Assembly (NCBI GenBank): GCA_903868595.1
Contig: CAIPVV010000017.1
Span: 62,001-126,000, forward strand
Source of the DNA: an uncultured Pseudomonadota bacterium
GTDB taxonomy: Bacteria > Pseudomonadota > Gammaproteobacteria > Steroidobacterales > Steroidobacteraceae
DNA length: 64,000 nucleotides
Direction: 5' to 3'
The position numbers and the translations under genes were made by a program. Shown here one piece after another: positions 46,047 through 54,985 of this stretch; position 1 is the stretch's first letter, and each line of letters starts with the position of its first letter. Under the pieces are notes generated by a model, which saw nothing but the letters and a program-made list of their open reading frames with translations, did no database searches and was not told the DNA's origin.

Positions 46047-47768
46047 ATGAGCGCCGCGCGGCTGCCGGTGGTTCTCTTCTGGCACATGCACCAGCCGCAC
46101 TACCGAGACGCCCTGTCCGGTCAATATGTGTTCCCGTGGACCTACCTCCACGCCATCAAGGACTACGTCGACATGGCCGCGCACCTGGAGGCCAATCCCA
46201 GTGCGCGCGCCGTGGTTAATTTCACGCCCGTCCTGATCGAGCAGCTGGAGGAGCTGGCGCATCGCGTCGGCGCCCACCTGGAGCAGGGCGAGCCGCTGCC
46301 GGACGCTATACTCGCAATGCTCTCCTCGAGCCCCTTGCCCACGGAGCCGGAGCGCCGGCTGGCCTTGCTGCGCGCCTGCCTGCGGGCCGACCGGCAAAAC
46401 CTGATCGAGCGCCATCCCGTGTATGCGGAACTGGCACAGCTAGCCACTTCGCTGGGCACGCCGGAGCAGATCGCCTACGCGTCAGACCAGTTCCTGCGCG
46501 ACCTGGCCGTCTGGTACCACATCGCCTGGCTCGCCGAGACCGTGCGGCGCAGCGACGTGCGCGTGGCTCGCCTGGCCGAGCACGCGCGGCAGTACGGGGA
46601 GGCCGAGCGCCGGGTGCTGCTGGAACTGATCGGGGAGCTGTTGAATGGCCTGCTGCCGCGTTACCGGCGGCTGGCGGAGGTCGGTCGCTGCGAGTTGGCG
46701 GTGTCGCCCTACAGCCACCCGATCGTCCCGCTGCTGCTGGACTTCAAGGCGGCCCGCGAGAGCGAGCCGTCCTCGCCATTGCCGCGGCATGCGCAGTATC
46801 CGGGAGGCGCCGAGCGCGCCGTCTGGCACATGCAGGAGGCGCTGCGCGTGTTCCGCCGCGTCTTCGGCCGCGATCCGCGCGGCTGCTGGCCGTCGGAGGG
46901 GGCGATCAGCGAGCCTGCGCTCAAGGTGATCGAGGAGGCGGGCATGGAGTGGATCGCCTCCAGCTCCAGCGTGCTGCGCGGCGCCCTGGATGCTTCGCAC
47001 ATCGTGATCGGGCCGAATGGGGAAGACGCCGAGCGCCTGCTGAACCAGGCGCATCGCAGTAGCCACGGCCAGATGGCCTGCTTCTTCCGCCATGACGAGA
47101 TCTCCGACCTCATTGGCTTTAGCTATTCCAAATGGCACGGCGACGATGCCGCGCGCCATTTCGTGCAGGAGCTGGAGCGACTTGCCGACCGCACCCAGGG
47201 TGCCGAGGGCCGCGTCGTACTGATCGCGCTGGATGGCGAGAACGCCTGGGAGTACTACCCGTTCAACGGCTATTACTTCCTCAGTGCCATGTACGCGGCC
47301 CTGGCTCAGCACCCCCGGCTTGAGCTCACCACGCTGTCGGGCTTTCTGGATGACGCGCGCGCGCGCGGCGTCGCGCCGCACGTGCTGCCCGAAGTTCGCG
47401 CTGGCAGTTGGGTGCACGGCACGTTGTCCACGTGGATGGGCGATCCGTCGAAGAACGCCGGCTGGGACCTGCTGTGCGAGGCCAAGATCGCCTACGACGC
47501 AGTGCTTGCCAAGGGTGGATTGTCCGAGCAACAGCTGCGGGACGTGAGCCGCCAGTTGGCGCAGTGCGAGAGTTCCGACTGGTTTTGGTGGTTCGGCGAC
47601 TACAACCCGCCGGAAGCGGTGCGGGACTTTGACCTGCTGTTCCGCCACCAGCTGACGAGCCTGTACACGATGCTGGGACTGCAACCGCCGGCGTCCCTGA
47701 GCCAACGCATCTCGGTGGGCCGCGGCGCCCCCGAGGCGGGCGGTGTCATGCGCCGGACGCAGGCCTGA
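46047..47768 (+). CDS. GH57 family alpha-glucan hydrolase/transferase
   Basis: 573 residues. The GH57 start FWHMHQPHYRD is present, with the catalytic nucleophile in GCWPSEGAISE (Glu284) and the acid in VVLIALDGENAWEYYP (Asp396), as in this family of alpha-amylases, branching enzymes and 4-alpha-glucanotransferases; no C-terminal domain suggests another function. It lies ten bases after glgC and eight before malQ, so it acts on glycogen or maltodextrin. Amylase or debranching activity is inferred; there is no GlgX (GH13 debranching enzyme) in the window. Confidence 0.88.
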   Translation: MSAARLPVVLFWHMHQPHYRDALSGQYVFPWTYLHAIKDYVDMAAHLEANPSARAVVNFTPVLIEQLEELAHRVGAHLEQGEPLPDAILAMLSSSPLPTEPERRLALLRACLRADRQNLIERHPVYAELAQLATSLGTPEQIAYASDQFLRDLAVWYHIAWLAETVRRSDVRVARLAEHARQYGEAERRVLLELIGELLNGLLPRYRRLAEVGRCELAVSPYSHPIVPLLLDFKAARESEPSSPLPRHAQYPGGAERAVWHMQEALRVFRRVFGRDPRGCWPSEGAISEPALKVIEEAGMEWIASSSSVLRGALDASHIVIGPNGEDAERLLNQAHRSSHGQMACFFRHDEISDLIGFSYSKWHGDDAARHFVQELERLADRTQGAEGRVVLIALDGENAWEYYPFNGYYFLSAMYAALAQHPRLELTTLSGFLDDARARGVAPHVLPEVRAGSWVHGTLSTWMGDPSKNAGWDLLCEAKIAYDAVLAKGGLSEQQLRDVSRQLAQCESSDWFWWFGDYNPPEAVRDFDLLFRHQLTSLYTMLGLQPPASLSQRISVGRGAPEAGGVMRRTQA

Positions 47769-47776
47769 ACGCGAGC

Positions 47777-49159
47777 GTGAGCGAACTGCATCGCCTTGCC
47801 GTCCTGGATCGTCGCCGCAGCGGCGTACTGCTGCACCCTTCCTCCTTGCTGGGGCCGCAGCATCGCGGTGCGTTCGGCGCTCCTGCCCGCGCGTTCGTTG
47901 ACTGGCTGGCGCAGGCTGGCTTCAGTGTCTGGCAGATGCTGCCGCTGGGTCCTACCGGTGCCGACGGATCCCCGTACTGGGCGCGCTCGGACTATGCCGG
48001 CAACCCGCTGTTCATCGATCCCGAACTTGAGCCGCCCGGCGGTGACGACGCCTTGGCGCGGTTTTGCCTGGCCAATGAGTCATGGCTGGACGACTACGCC
48101 CTGTATGAGGCGCTGAGCCGCGCCCAGGGCGGCGCCGCCTGGTGGGACTGGCCCGAGCCGCTGCGGGACCGCGATCTGCAGGCCCTGCAGCAGGCGAGCC
48201 GCGAACACGCCGCCGCCATGGCCCGGACGCGGCGCGAGCAGTGGCAGTTCGCGCACCAGTGGCAGGCGCTGCGGCGCCATGCCCAGGAGCGTGGTGTGCG
48301 CCTGTTTGGGGACCTGCCCATCTACGTGGCGCCAGATTCCGTAACGACCTGGACACAGCGCGAGCAGTTCCAGCTGAATGCGCAGGGCAAGCCCACCGAA
48401 GTCTCTGGCGTGCCGCCGGACTACTTTGCCGAAGACGGCCAGCTGTGGGGCAATCCCCTCTATGACTGGGAGCGCATGCGCGCGGAGGATTTCCTCTTCT
48501 GGCGCGAGCGCCTGGCGGCGCAGTTGGCGCGCTTTGACCTGCTGCGGATCGACCACTTCCGCGGGTTGGCCGCGTACTGGGCGGTGCCCGCCGGCTCGCT
48601 CAACGCGCGGGGCGGACGGTGGCGCGACGCGCCGGGGCGCGACATGCTCTCGAGCGTGGCGCGCGAGCTGCCGGACATGCCGGTGGTGGCGGAGGACCTC
48701 GGCGTGATTACGCGGGACGTGGATGCGCTGCGCCGCGACTTCGGCATGCCGGGCATGCGCGTGCTGCAGTTCGCCTTTGGGGGTGGTGCCGACAATCCCC
48801 ACCTGCCGCACAACGTCTCGCGTGACTGCGTCATCTACACCGGCACGCATGACAACGACACGACGGTGGGCTGGTACGCGGGTCTGGATGAGGCGGCCCG
48901 CAACCACCTGCACGACTACCTCGGGATCTGGGACCGCGACGCGAGCGATGCGCTGGCGCGAGCCGCTCTGGCGTCGGTCGCGCAGCTGGCGGTGTTGCCA
49001 CTACAAGATATTTTGCGCCTGGGGACCGAAGCGCGGCTTAATCTGCCTGGGACGGTGACGGGTAACTGGCAGTGGCGGGCTCCGCCCGATGGGCTCACGC
49101 CCGCGCTGGCCCGCCATTACCGCGAGTTGAACGAGCTCTATGGCAGGAGTTGCGCATGA
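47777..49159 (+). CDS. malQ: 4-alpha-glucanotransferase (amylomaltase, GH77)
   Basis: 460 residues. GH77 motifs: SGVLLHPSSLLGPQHRGAFG at the start, WQMLPLGPTGADGSPYWARSDYAGNPLFI, RLFGDLPIYV, and the catalytic set Asp259 (RIDHFRG), Glu306 (VVAEDLG) and Asp359 (GTHDNDT). It disproportionates maltodextrins, feeding GlgP. It starts with GTG eight bases after the GH57 stop; the shorter length is that of the compact bacterial MalQ group. The stop overlaps the start of the LEA-type lipoprotein (ATGA). Confidence 0.92.
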   Translation: MSELHRLAVLDRRRSGVLLHPSSLLGPQHRGAFGAPARAFVDWLAQAGFSVWQMLPLGPTGADGSPYWARSDYAGNPLFIDPELEPPGGDDALARFCLANESWLDDYALYEALSRAQGGAAWWDWPEPLRDRDLQALQQASREHAAAMARTRREQWQFAHQWQALRRHAQERGVRLFGDLPIYVAPDSVTTWTQREQFQLNAQGKPTEVSGVPPDYFAEDGQLWGNPLYDWERMRAEDFLFWRERLAAQLARFDLLRIDHFRGLAAYWAVPAGSLNARGGRWRDAPGRDMLSSVARELPDMPVVAEDLGVITRDVDALRRDFGMPGMRVLQFAFGGGADNPHLPHNVSRDCVIYTGTHDNDTTVGWYAGLDEAARNHLHDYLGIWDRDASDALARAALASVAQLAVLPLQDILRLGTEARLNLPGTVTGNWQWRAPPDGLTPALARHYRELNELYGRSCA

Positions 49160-49611
49160 ACAGGGCGATTCGGGTCATGGCCGTGGTGGCGCTGCTGGCG
49201 CTCGCGGCCTGTGCTTCGCTGGGCTACAAGTTCGAGACGCCCAAGCTTTCGATCGTTGGCGTGGAGCTGATCAAGGGCGACCTCGCGCAGCAGGAGCTGC
49301 GCGTACACCTGCATGTCGTGAATCCCAACGCGCGGGATCTTCCCATTAGCAACATCACCTACGAGATCGAAGTGGCCGGCGACAAATTCGCGCACGGTGA
49401 GTCCGAGCGGGACTTCGTCGTGCCCGCCAGCGGAGAGCGCGACTTCGACGTGATGGTCAACGCCAATGCCGCGGCAACGGTGCTGAAGATCGCCACCGGA
49501 GGGCTGCGCGGCGGCAAGCTCGACTACCGTTTGTTTGGCAAGGTGACGCTGAGCTCGGGTCTGCTGCGCAGCCTACCCTTCGAGCAGAAAGGCGTAATCC
49601 CGCTTCGTTAG
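49156..49611 (+). CDS. LEA type 2 / WHy-domain lipoprotein
   Basis: 151 residues. The signal ends in a lipobox (ALLALAAC, Cys19). The mature protein is a WHy (LEA14-like) domain: LSIVGVELIKGDLAQQELRVHLHVVNPNARDLPISNITYEIEVAG and the later VPASGERDFDVMVNANA. WHy domains are linked to desiccation and stress tolerance in several bacteria, but the role here is unknown. The start overlaps the malQ stop by four bases, so it is translated with the glycogen genes. Confidence 0.85.
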   Translation: MNRAIRVMAVVALLALAACASLGYKFETPKLSIVGVELIKGDLAQQELRVHLHVVNPNARDLPISNITYEIEVAGDKFAHGESERDFVVPASGERDFDVMVNANAAATVLKIATGGLRGGKLDYRLFGKVTLSSGLLRSLPFEQKGVIPLR

Positions 49612-49740
49612 CTGCGTCGGGCCGATGGGCGCATTCCCGCGGGCGCTTACCCCATGTCGGCAGCACTCCTGTGCGCGGCATGCCGGTCCGGGTACCTGCC
49701 GGTGCGCCCACCGTCGCCTGCACGGTTGTGGTTTGGGGGG

Positions 49741-49778
49741 GGCGGGCAGGGTGGCCCGAACGCACGGCGGTGCCCGCC
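49741..49778. terminator. Inverted repeat in the intergenic region after the LEA lipoprotein
   Basis: GGCGGGCA (49741-49748) and TGCCCGCC (49771-49778) are perfect eight-base arms with a 22-base loop, next to a G8 run (49735-49742), just before the deacetylase stop at 49786. No T-run follows. It could separate the two convergent units. Confidence 0.35.
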
Positions 49779-49785
49779 GCGCGGC

Positions 49786-50580
49786 TTATGCCGCTCGCAG
49801 TCCGGTCAGGGCGACATTCCAGCTGCGCAGTAGGCGCGGCCATTCCGGCGAGCTGAAGAAACGATGCTCCTGGTGTCGCGCGGTCAAGGCGGGTCCCGTG
49901 GGCTCCTCCGGATGGCACATGACCAAGCCTCCGTCGTCGAGATTGCGCAGCCACTCCTCCATTCGCGCGGCATAGCCGCTGCGGCTGCGCAGATCATAGA
50001 CGCCCGCGAAGTCACGGTTGCAGGTCAGGCCGCCGCGCCGCGCCGCCTCTCGCAGGGCCGAGGCACCCAGCAGCGCGATGACCGCGGCTTTCCCGCCGCG
50101 AAAGTGGCGTGGCCAGGTACAGCGCACGAGGACGCTGTGGCCGTAGCGCCGCTGCATGGCGGCCAGCAGGATGTCGCGAACGACCGGGAGTTGATGGACG
50201 TGCTCGTGGCCATCGACGAAATCCGGTGCGCCGGCCAGCAGCGTTTCAAATCTCGCCAGCTGTCGATCCACTTCGCCCGCCAGGCCTTGCAGCGCCTTCG
50301 GGCGGCGCAGGTAAGAGCCCAGAATCCACTGCGAGAGCGACTGGTTGCCGGCGAAGTTCGGGTTCTCGGTGAGATTCAGGTGCAGGCCCACCGTGAGGCG
50401 CGGTCGCAACGCCGCCAGTGCGGCCGCGTGCCGTTGCATGAACGGTCCATCCACGGCGCAGCTCGTGGCCGTGATGGCCTGCGTCTTGCCCAGCTCGAGG
50501 ATGGAGCGGCAGGCGGCCTCGGACAGGCCGAAATCATCGGCGCAGATCGCGATGCGCCGTTTGGCGGGCGGCACGGTCAT
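49786..50580 (-). CDS. YdjC/ChbG-type carbohydrate deacetylase (HpnK-like)
   Basis: 264 residues. ICADDFGLSEAACRSILEL at the start holds the metal-binding Asp pair (Asp15-Asp16), GLHLNLTEN follows the next strand, and DGHEHVHQLPVVRD carries the histidines, all of the ChbG/YdjC fold. Members remove acetyl groups from N-acetylhexosamines; HpnK acts in the hopanoid pathway. The upstream neighbour is a DPM1/GtrB-type glycosyltransferase on the same strand, two bases away, suggesting a lipid-linked sugar modification pathway. Start ATG 50580 follows the GT2 stop closely. Confidence 0.85.
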   Translation of the reverse strand: MTVPPAKRRIAICADDFGLSEAACRSILELGKTQAITATSCAVDGPFMQRHAAALAALRPRLTVGLHLNLTENPNFAGNQSLSQWILGSYLRRPKALQGLAGEVDRQLARFETLLAGAPDFVDGHEHVHQLPVVRDILLAAMQRRYGHSVLVRCTWPRHFRGGKAAVIALLGASALREAARRGGLTCNRDFAGVYDLRSRSGYAARMEEWLRNLDDGGLVMCHPEEPTGPALTARHQEHRFFSSPEWPRLLRSWNVALTGLRAA

Positions 50581-50582
50581 GC

Positions 50583-51593
50583 TCACTTCGGTGTTCCGTC
50601 GCTGCGTGGATGTTCCGGGGCGATGGGTCGTGCGCCCGGTCCGGCCTCGCGGGAAATCAGGTAGCGCGGTCGCTGCTTGACCTCCTCGAAGATGCGGCCG
50701 ACGTATTCGCCGACGATGCCCAGGCTTACCAGCTGTATGCCGGACAGGAAGAAGATGGCGGCGGCCAGTGTCGCAAAGCCGGGGATGCCCTGGCCGAGGA
50801 ATATCTTCTCGGCAACGATCCACATGCCCATGAGTATCGAGACTATGGAGATGACGAGTCCTGAAAGCGTAACCAGCCGCAGGGGTTTCACGGAGAAGGC
50901 CGTTACGCCGGTGGCTGCAAGGCTTGCCAGGTGCAGGCCGTTGAACTTGCTGTGGCCGGCAGGGCGCTCCTCCATGGTGATCGCCAGCCCCTCGGAGCGG
51001 AAGCCTACCCAGGCGTAGAGGCCCTTCATGAATCGGTTGCGTTCAGGCAGCGCACACAGGGCGTCCACGACGCGCCGGTCCAGCAACCGGAAGTCCCCGG
51101 CATCCGGCGGGATGCGCGCACGCTGGCCGGAGAGCAGCTTGTAGAAGAGCTTGGAGCCGAGTTGACGCAGCCGCGGTTCATCGGCGCGATGCGCCTTGGT
51201 CGTGTAGACCATTTCAACGCCCGCCCGCCAGCGGGCCACCATCTGCGGAATGACCTTGAGCGGATGCTGGAAGTCGGCATCCAGCAGCACCACGCAGTCA
51301 CCGGTGCTGGCGTCCAGCCCGGCCTGCAGGGCTGCTTCCTTGCCAAAGTTGCGCGACAGCTCGATGTAGTGGACCGGCAGGGTTGCCGCCAGCCGCGTGA
51401 CGATTGGGCCGGTGTCATCGCTGCTGCCGTCGTTCACCACGACGATCTGCACGTCCGGCGTCAGCGCCTGCACGGCGGTGGTGAGCTGCGTCAGGAACGA
51501 CTCGATCAGCTCGCCCTCGTTGAACGCGGGCACGACGCAGCTCAGCCTGAAGGGCTGGGTCGTCGGTGTGCCGGGTGGTGCTTGCGTGTTCAT
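50583..51593 (-). CDS. Family 2 glycosyltransferase, polyprenyl-phosphate sugar transferase type
   Basis: 336 residues. GT2 motifs: LSCVVPAFNEGELIESFL, VVVNDGSSDDTG, ELSRNFGKEAALQAGLDASTGDCVVLLDADFQHP. Two C-terminal membrane helices (VTLSGLVISIVSILMGMWIV; FATLAAAIFFLSGIQLVSLGIVGEYVGRI) and the SKF(N) segment (AGHSKFNG) identify the DPM1/GtrB-like group, which makes polyprenyl-phosphate-linked sugars. It overlaps no neighbours and is followed by the deacetylase, so the pair probably builds or edits a lipid-linked sugar. Confidence 0.88.
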   Translation of the reverse strand: MNTQAPPGTPTTQPFRLSCVVPAFNEGELIESFLTQLTTAVQALTPDVQIVVVNDGSSDDTGPIVTRLAATLPVHYIELSRNFGKEAALQAGLDASTGDCVVLLDADFQHPLKVIPQMVARWRAGVEMVYTTKAHRADEPRLRQLGSKLFYKLLSGQRARIPPDAGDFRLLDRRVVDALCALPERNRFMKGLYAWVGFRSEGLAITMEERPAGHSKFNGLHLASLAATGVTAFSVKPLRLVTLSGLVISIVSILMGMWIVAEKIFLGQGIPGFATLAAAIFFLSGIQLVSLGIVGEYVGRIFEEVKQRPRYLISREAGPGARPIAPEHPRSDGTPK

Positions 51594-51912
51594 TTGGATC
51601 GTGGGGCCCGAGGGTTGGTAGCGCAGTTTAGACGGGAGCCGGGCCGAAATTCAGCCACATCGGGATCCCTGTGCGACAGGCTCCAGGCTAGGCCCGCCCA
51701 GGGAGGCCGGGGCAGGGCTCCAGCCCGATGCGGGAGGAGCTGTAAAGCGGCTCCGCCGCGGCAGCGCGCTAGATCCCGGACTGCAGTTGGCTGCGCCGAC
51801 GACGGCTGCCGGAAACAAGCCAAACACGAGCGCGGGCGCGAGCTCGACATCCACGGACTTCTCTAAGGTCTGCGGGTCGCCGTCCCGCAGGCCTTGATGC
51901 AAGAGCTGCTTG
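51594..51912. other. Intergenic region between GT2 and glycogen synthase genes
   Basis: No convincing gene. One minus frame (about 51651-51926, starting MPEPDKQLLHQGLRDGD) overlaps the glgA end by 14 bases but has no ribosome-binding site and no recognisable family, and its end is Ser/Pro/Arg-rich. The stretch near 51700-51780 is G/C-rich with no T-runs. Confidence 0.45.
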
Positions 51913-53394
51913 TCAGGCTCCGGCATGGCGCGGCGCGGCGAGCATCCGCTCGTACAGCGCCTCGTATTCCCCGACCTGGCGTTTCCAGGAGAAGTCCTGT
52001 GCCATCGCATTCTGCACCAGGCGGCGCCAGAGTGCCTTCTGCGGGTAGAGGTCCAGCGCCGTGTTGATGGCCCAGCTCACACCCTCATCGTTGTAGTCGT
52101 TGAACACGATGCCGGTACCGGCGCGGGTGGTCGGGTCGAAGTGCTGCACCGAGTCGGCAAGGCCGCCAGTGCGGCGCACGATCGGCACGGTACCGTAGCG
52201 CAGGCTGTACATCTGGTTCAGGCCGCAGGGCTCGTACAGGGAGGGCATCAGGAACAAGTCGCTGCCGGCCTCGATCCAGTGCGAGAGTTCATCGCTATAG
52301 CCGCGATGGAACGCGACGCGATGCGGCCAGCGATGGGCGAGCTCGGCGAAAAAATCTTCATAGCGGGCATCGCCATTGCCCAGCACGGCAAGGCTGAACT
52401 CACGCGCTTCCAGCAGCGCCGGCAGGGCGTCGAACAGCAGGTCAAAGCCCTTTTGCAGCGTCATCCGGCTCACCATGCCGATGAGGGGGATCTGCTCCTC
52501 GGCCTGCAGTCCCAGCCGTTCCTGCAGCATCTGCTTGAGCTGGGACTTGATGCCCAGCTGGTTGGCGCCGTAGTGCTTGGGCAGGAATCGGTCGTGGCGC
52601 GGGTCCCAGTCTTCGTAGTCCACGCCGTTGAGGATGCCGCTCAGGTCGCCCGCGCGCCCGCGCAGCACGCCGTCAAGCGACCAGCCGTATTCCGGCGTCT
52701 GGATTTCCCGCGCGTAGGTCGGGCTCACGGTGCTGATGTGGTCGGCATGCAGGATGCCTTCCTTCAGTGGGTTGACCAGCCCCTTGCTCGTCTCGGCGTA
52801 GTCGAGCTGGGCGAGTGCGGCCTCCAGGCCGGTGTCGACGGCATGTGCCGCGCCGAAGATGCCCTGGTAGCCCAGGTTGTGCAGCGTGAGCAGGCTGCGC
52901 GTGTCCCGGAACAGCTTGTCCCACGCGAAAATCGTCTTGAGGAGCAGCGGCGCGAGGGCCGTATGCCAGTCATTGCAATGCAGGATCTGCGGCGTAAAGC
53001 CCATGCGCTGGCAGCACAGCAGCGCGGCGTGCGTCAGTGCAATGAACCGCAGGTGCTCGTCCGGTGCGTTGCTGTAGATCGTGGGGCGCTCGAACAGCTG
53101 CGGGCAGTCGATCAGGTAGATCATCGTCGTAGCGCCAGGCAGTCGCGCCGTGTGCACGCTGAAGCGCAGCGCGTGCGCGCGCAGTCGCAGGGGAACGTCC
53201 TGCAGGAAGGCCACCGGCCACATTTCCAGTTTGGAGCGGTCGACCTGTCCGTATAGCGGCATGAAAAGCCGGATGTCGTGACCGGCGGCGTGCAGGTACT
53301 TGGCCAATGCACCGGCCACGTCGGCCAGACCGCCGGTCTTGGCCAAGGGCGTGACTTCTGAGGCGATAAAACAGATACGCAGCGGCATGGGCAA
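51913..53394 (-). CDS. glgA: Glycogen synthase, ADP-glucose dependent (GT5)
   Basis: 493 residues. The ADP-glucose site KTGGLADV (Lys19) is near the N-terminus after RICFIASEVTPLA; later motifs are LHNLGYQGIF, SPTYAREIQTPEYGWSLDGVL and the C-terminal SLYEPCGLNQMYSLRYGTVPIVRRTGGLADSV. It extends alpha-1,4-glucan chains. In-frame starts at 53394 and 53388 both fit; the second (MPLRICFI) is nearer the family start. It is on the opposite strand to glgC, separated from it by about 6 kb, but pathway and family leave little doubt. Confidence 0.95.
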   Translation of the reverse strand: MPMPLRICFIASEVTPLAKTGGLADVAGALAKYLHAAGHDIRLFMPLYGQVDRSKLEMWPVAFLQDVPLRLRAHALRFSVHTARLPGATTMIYLIDCPQLFERPTIYSNAPDEHLRFIALTHAALLCCQRMGFTPQILHCNDWHTALAPLLLKTIFAWDKLFRDTRSLLTLHNLGYQGIFGAAHAVDTGLEAALAQLDYAETSKGLVNPLKEGILHADHISTVSPTYAREIQTPEYGWSLDGVLRGRAGDLSGILNGVDYEDWDPRHDRFLPKHYGANQLGIKSQLKQMLQERLGLQAEEQIPLIGMVSRMTLQKGFDLLFDALPALLEAREFSLAVLGNGDARYEDFFAELAHRWPHRVAFHRGYSDELSHWIEAGSDLFLMPSLYEPCGLNQMYSLRYGTVPIVRRTGGLADSVQHFDPTTRAGTGIVFNDYNDEGVSWAINTALDLYPQKALWRRLVQNAMAQDFSWKRQVGEYEALYERMLAAPRHAGA

Positions 53395-53416
53395 AGTGTA
53401 GCGTTATCATCAAGAC

Positions 53417-54508
53417 ATGCGACGACTGCTCGTCATTATCTGTCTGGTCGGGCTGGTGCTGGCGTCCCTGGGCGTGGGCATCCTGGCAGCCGACTGGCCC
53501 TTCTGGCAGCGCGCCTGGAGCTGGCATGTGGCTGGCGGCGGTGAGCCCGCGCATATGCCCGGGGTCTGGCGGGCGCTGGGTCGAGGCGAGGGCGAGCCGC
53601 TCGGTCCCCTACCGTCCGGCGCGGCCGAGCAGGCTGCGCTCCTGCGGCTGGCGCAGGCGCACGCGACCCAGGCCTTGCTGGTTAGTCGCGGCGACACCCC
53701 GCTGGCGGAACACTACGGCAGGGGCCGGGATGCCGATTCGCCGCTGCAGGGTGGTAGCCTCACCGAACTCCTTGTCCTGGCGCTGTACGGACAGCAGCGT
53801 CTGTCTGGCCCGGATCTGCTGGACCAGCCGGTGGGCCGGGTGCTTTCCGAATGGCGGGGCGAGCCGCGGGGCGAGATCACGCCGCGCCAGCTCTTCTGGC
53901 AGCTCAGTGGCCTTCAGGCGCTGCCTTGGAGCCCGTTCAATCCCTTCAGCGACCGCGCGCGCCTGGCCTTCGGCCCCAACTTTGACCGGGCGGCGCTGGG
54001 CTTCCCGTCCGCCTATCCGCCGGGAAGTCACTTCGAGGCCACGCCGGCTAACGCGCAGGTCCTCGGCGCCGTGATCGCGCGGGCGCGAGGCGAGCGCCTG
54101 GTGGAGTTGGCCGAGCGGGAATTGTGGGTGCCGCTGGGGGCTGGGCAGGCCACGGTCGCGCTGGACCGCTTGGCGGGCGACATGGCCGCCCACTGCTGCC
54201 TGGTCGCGCGGGCACGCGACTGGCTGCGTCTGGCGCGCCTGTTGGCCGACGACGGCCGGGTCGGGCCCCGGCAGCTCTGGCCGGCAGGTTTCGTGGCGGA
54301 CATCGCCGCGGCCTCGCCGGTGCATCCCGGCTACGGATTGGGGGTTGTCGTGACCCGGGGCGGCGGCGGCGAAACGCTGCTGTGGGCGCAGTCCGCCGGC
54401 AGACTGCTGCTGGCTGTGCCCGAGCACCATCTGGCGGCCGTCTGGTTTTCCGACAGCGAGCTGGACGGGACGGCGCGCCGCCAGCTCCTTGCGGCACTGG
54501 GCCTGTGA
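53417..54508 (+). CDS. Beta-lactamase-like (serine hydrolase fold) protein without the catalytic motif
   Basis: 363 residues with one N-terminal membrane anchor or signal segment (LLVIICLVGLVLASLGVGIL). The rest reads like a class C beta-lactamase-related protein: QALLVSRGDTPLAEHYGRG, then LTELLVLALYGQQRLSGPDLLDQPVGRVLSEW, ITPRQLFWQLSGLQ and HPGYGLGVVVTRGGG. The position of the SxxK motif reads LQGG (110-113), so nucleophile and lysine are gone, and no KTG or HxG box is seen near the end. It is probably a non-enzymatic paralogue. It is divergent from glgA with 22 bases between starts. Confidence 0.65.
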   Translation: MRRLLVIICLVGLVLASLGVGILAADWPFWQRAWSWHVAGGGEPAHMPGVWRALGRGEGEPLGPLPSGAAEQAALLRLAQAHATQALLVSRGDTPLAEHYGRGRDADSPLQGGSLTELLVLALYGQQRLSGPDLLDQPVGRVLSEWRGEPRGEITPRQLFWQLSGLQALPWSPFNPFSDRARLAFGPNFDRAALGFPSAYPPGSHFEATPANAQVLGAVIARARGERLVELAERELWVPLGAGQATVALDRLAGDMAAHCCLVARARDWLRLARLLADDGRVGPRQLWPAGFVADIAAASPVHPGYGLGVVVTRGGGGETLLWAQSAGRLLLAVPEHHLAAVWFSDSELDGTARRQLLAALGL

Positions 54509-54553
54509 AGCACCGATTTCACCGGCTACGTCGACAGGCCGATCGCAGCGGCT

Positions 54554-54883
54554 ATGCTGGGCGGCCTCGCCAGCCAGAACGGTAGTCAGATCGTGGTATC
54601 CGCCAGCGCGTTGCGTGACCCGAGCCGCGAATTCATCAAGGCTGTCCCGCCCTGCGCCGCGGACCTGCCGCGCCGCCCGGCACGACGGTTACTGTGGACG
54701 GCAGTGACCCTGACGCTCGTGCTGGCGGGCTGCGTTAAGTCACCGGCTCCACCAGCGCCCGAGGTGCCGCCTCCGCAGGAGCACTCCCTGGGAGCCCGCG
54801 TCAAGGCCGTGGGGACCACGGTGGAGCAGTCCGTGCGGGAAGGCGAGCGGCGCAACCGCGAGGCCGTGGACGCGGCCCAGTAG
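54554..54883 (+). CDS. Small lipoprotein of unknown function
   Basis: 109 residues from ATG 54554. The only clear landmark is a lipobox (LTLVLAGC, Cys60) preceded by a hydrophobic run, followed by a Pro-rich spacer (PAPPAPEVPPPQ) and a charged helix (GARVKAVGTTVEQSVREGERRNREAVDAAQ). Fifty-nine residues before a lipobox is unusually long, so a later start is likely; the TTG near 54611 is a candidate. I do not recognise a family. Confidence 0.5.
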   Translation: MLGGLASQNGSQIVVSASALRDPSREFIKAVPPCAADLPRRPARRLLWTAVTLTLVLAGCVKSPAPPAPEVPPPQEHSLGARVKAVGTTVEQSVREGERRNREAVDAAQ

Positions 54884-54985
54884 GCCCCCGGGGCACGCTC
54901 CGTCCGACCGACGCCGTGGCCCGCGTACGGCACTGGTAGACTAGGCGGCCAGCGCCCGCCCCTTGCCGCGCCGCCCCTAAAACCC

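Noticed and set aside
44753-46087. 444-codon minus-strand frame over glgC
   Set aside because: His/Arg-rich shadow of a well-conserved gene.
51651-51926. Small minus-strand frame after glgA
   Set aside because: Overlaps glgA by 14 bases, no ribosome-binding site, and a Ser/Pro/Arg-rich end without homology.
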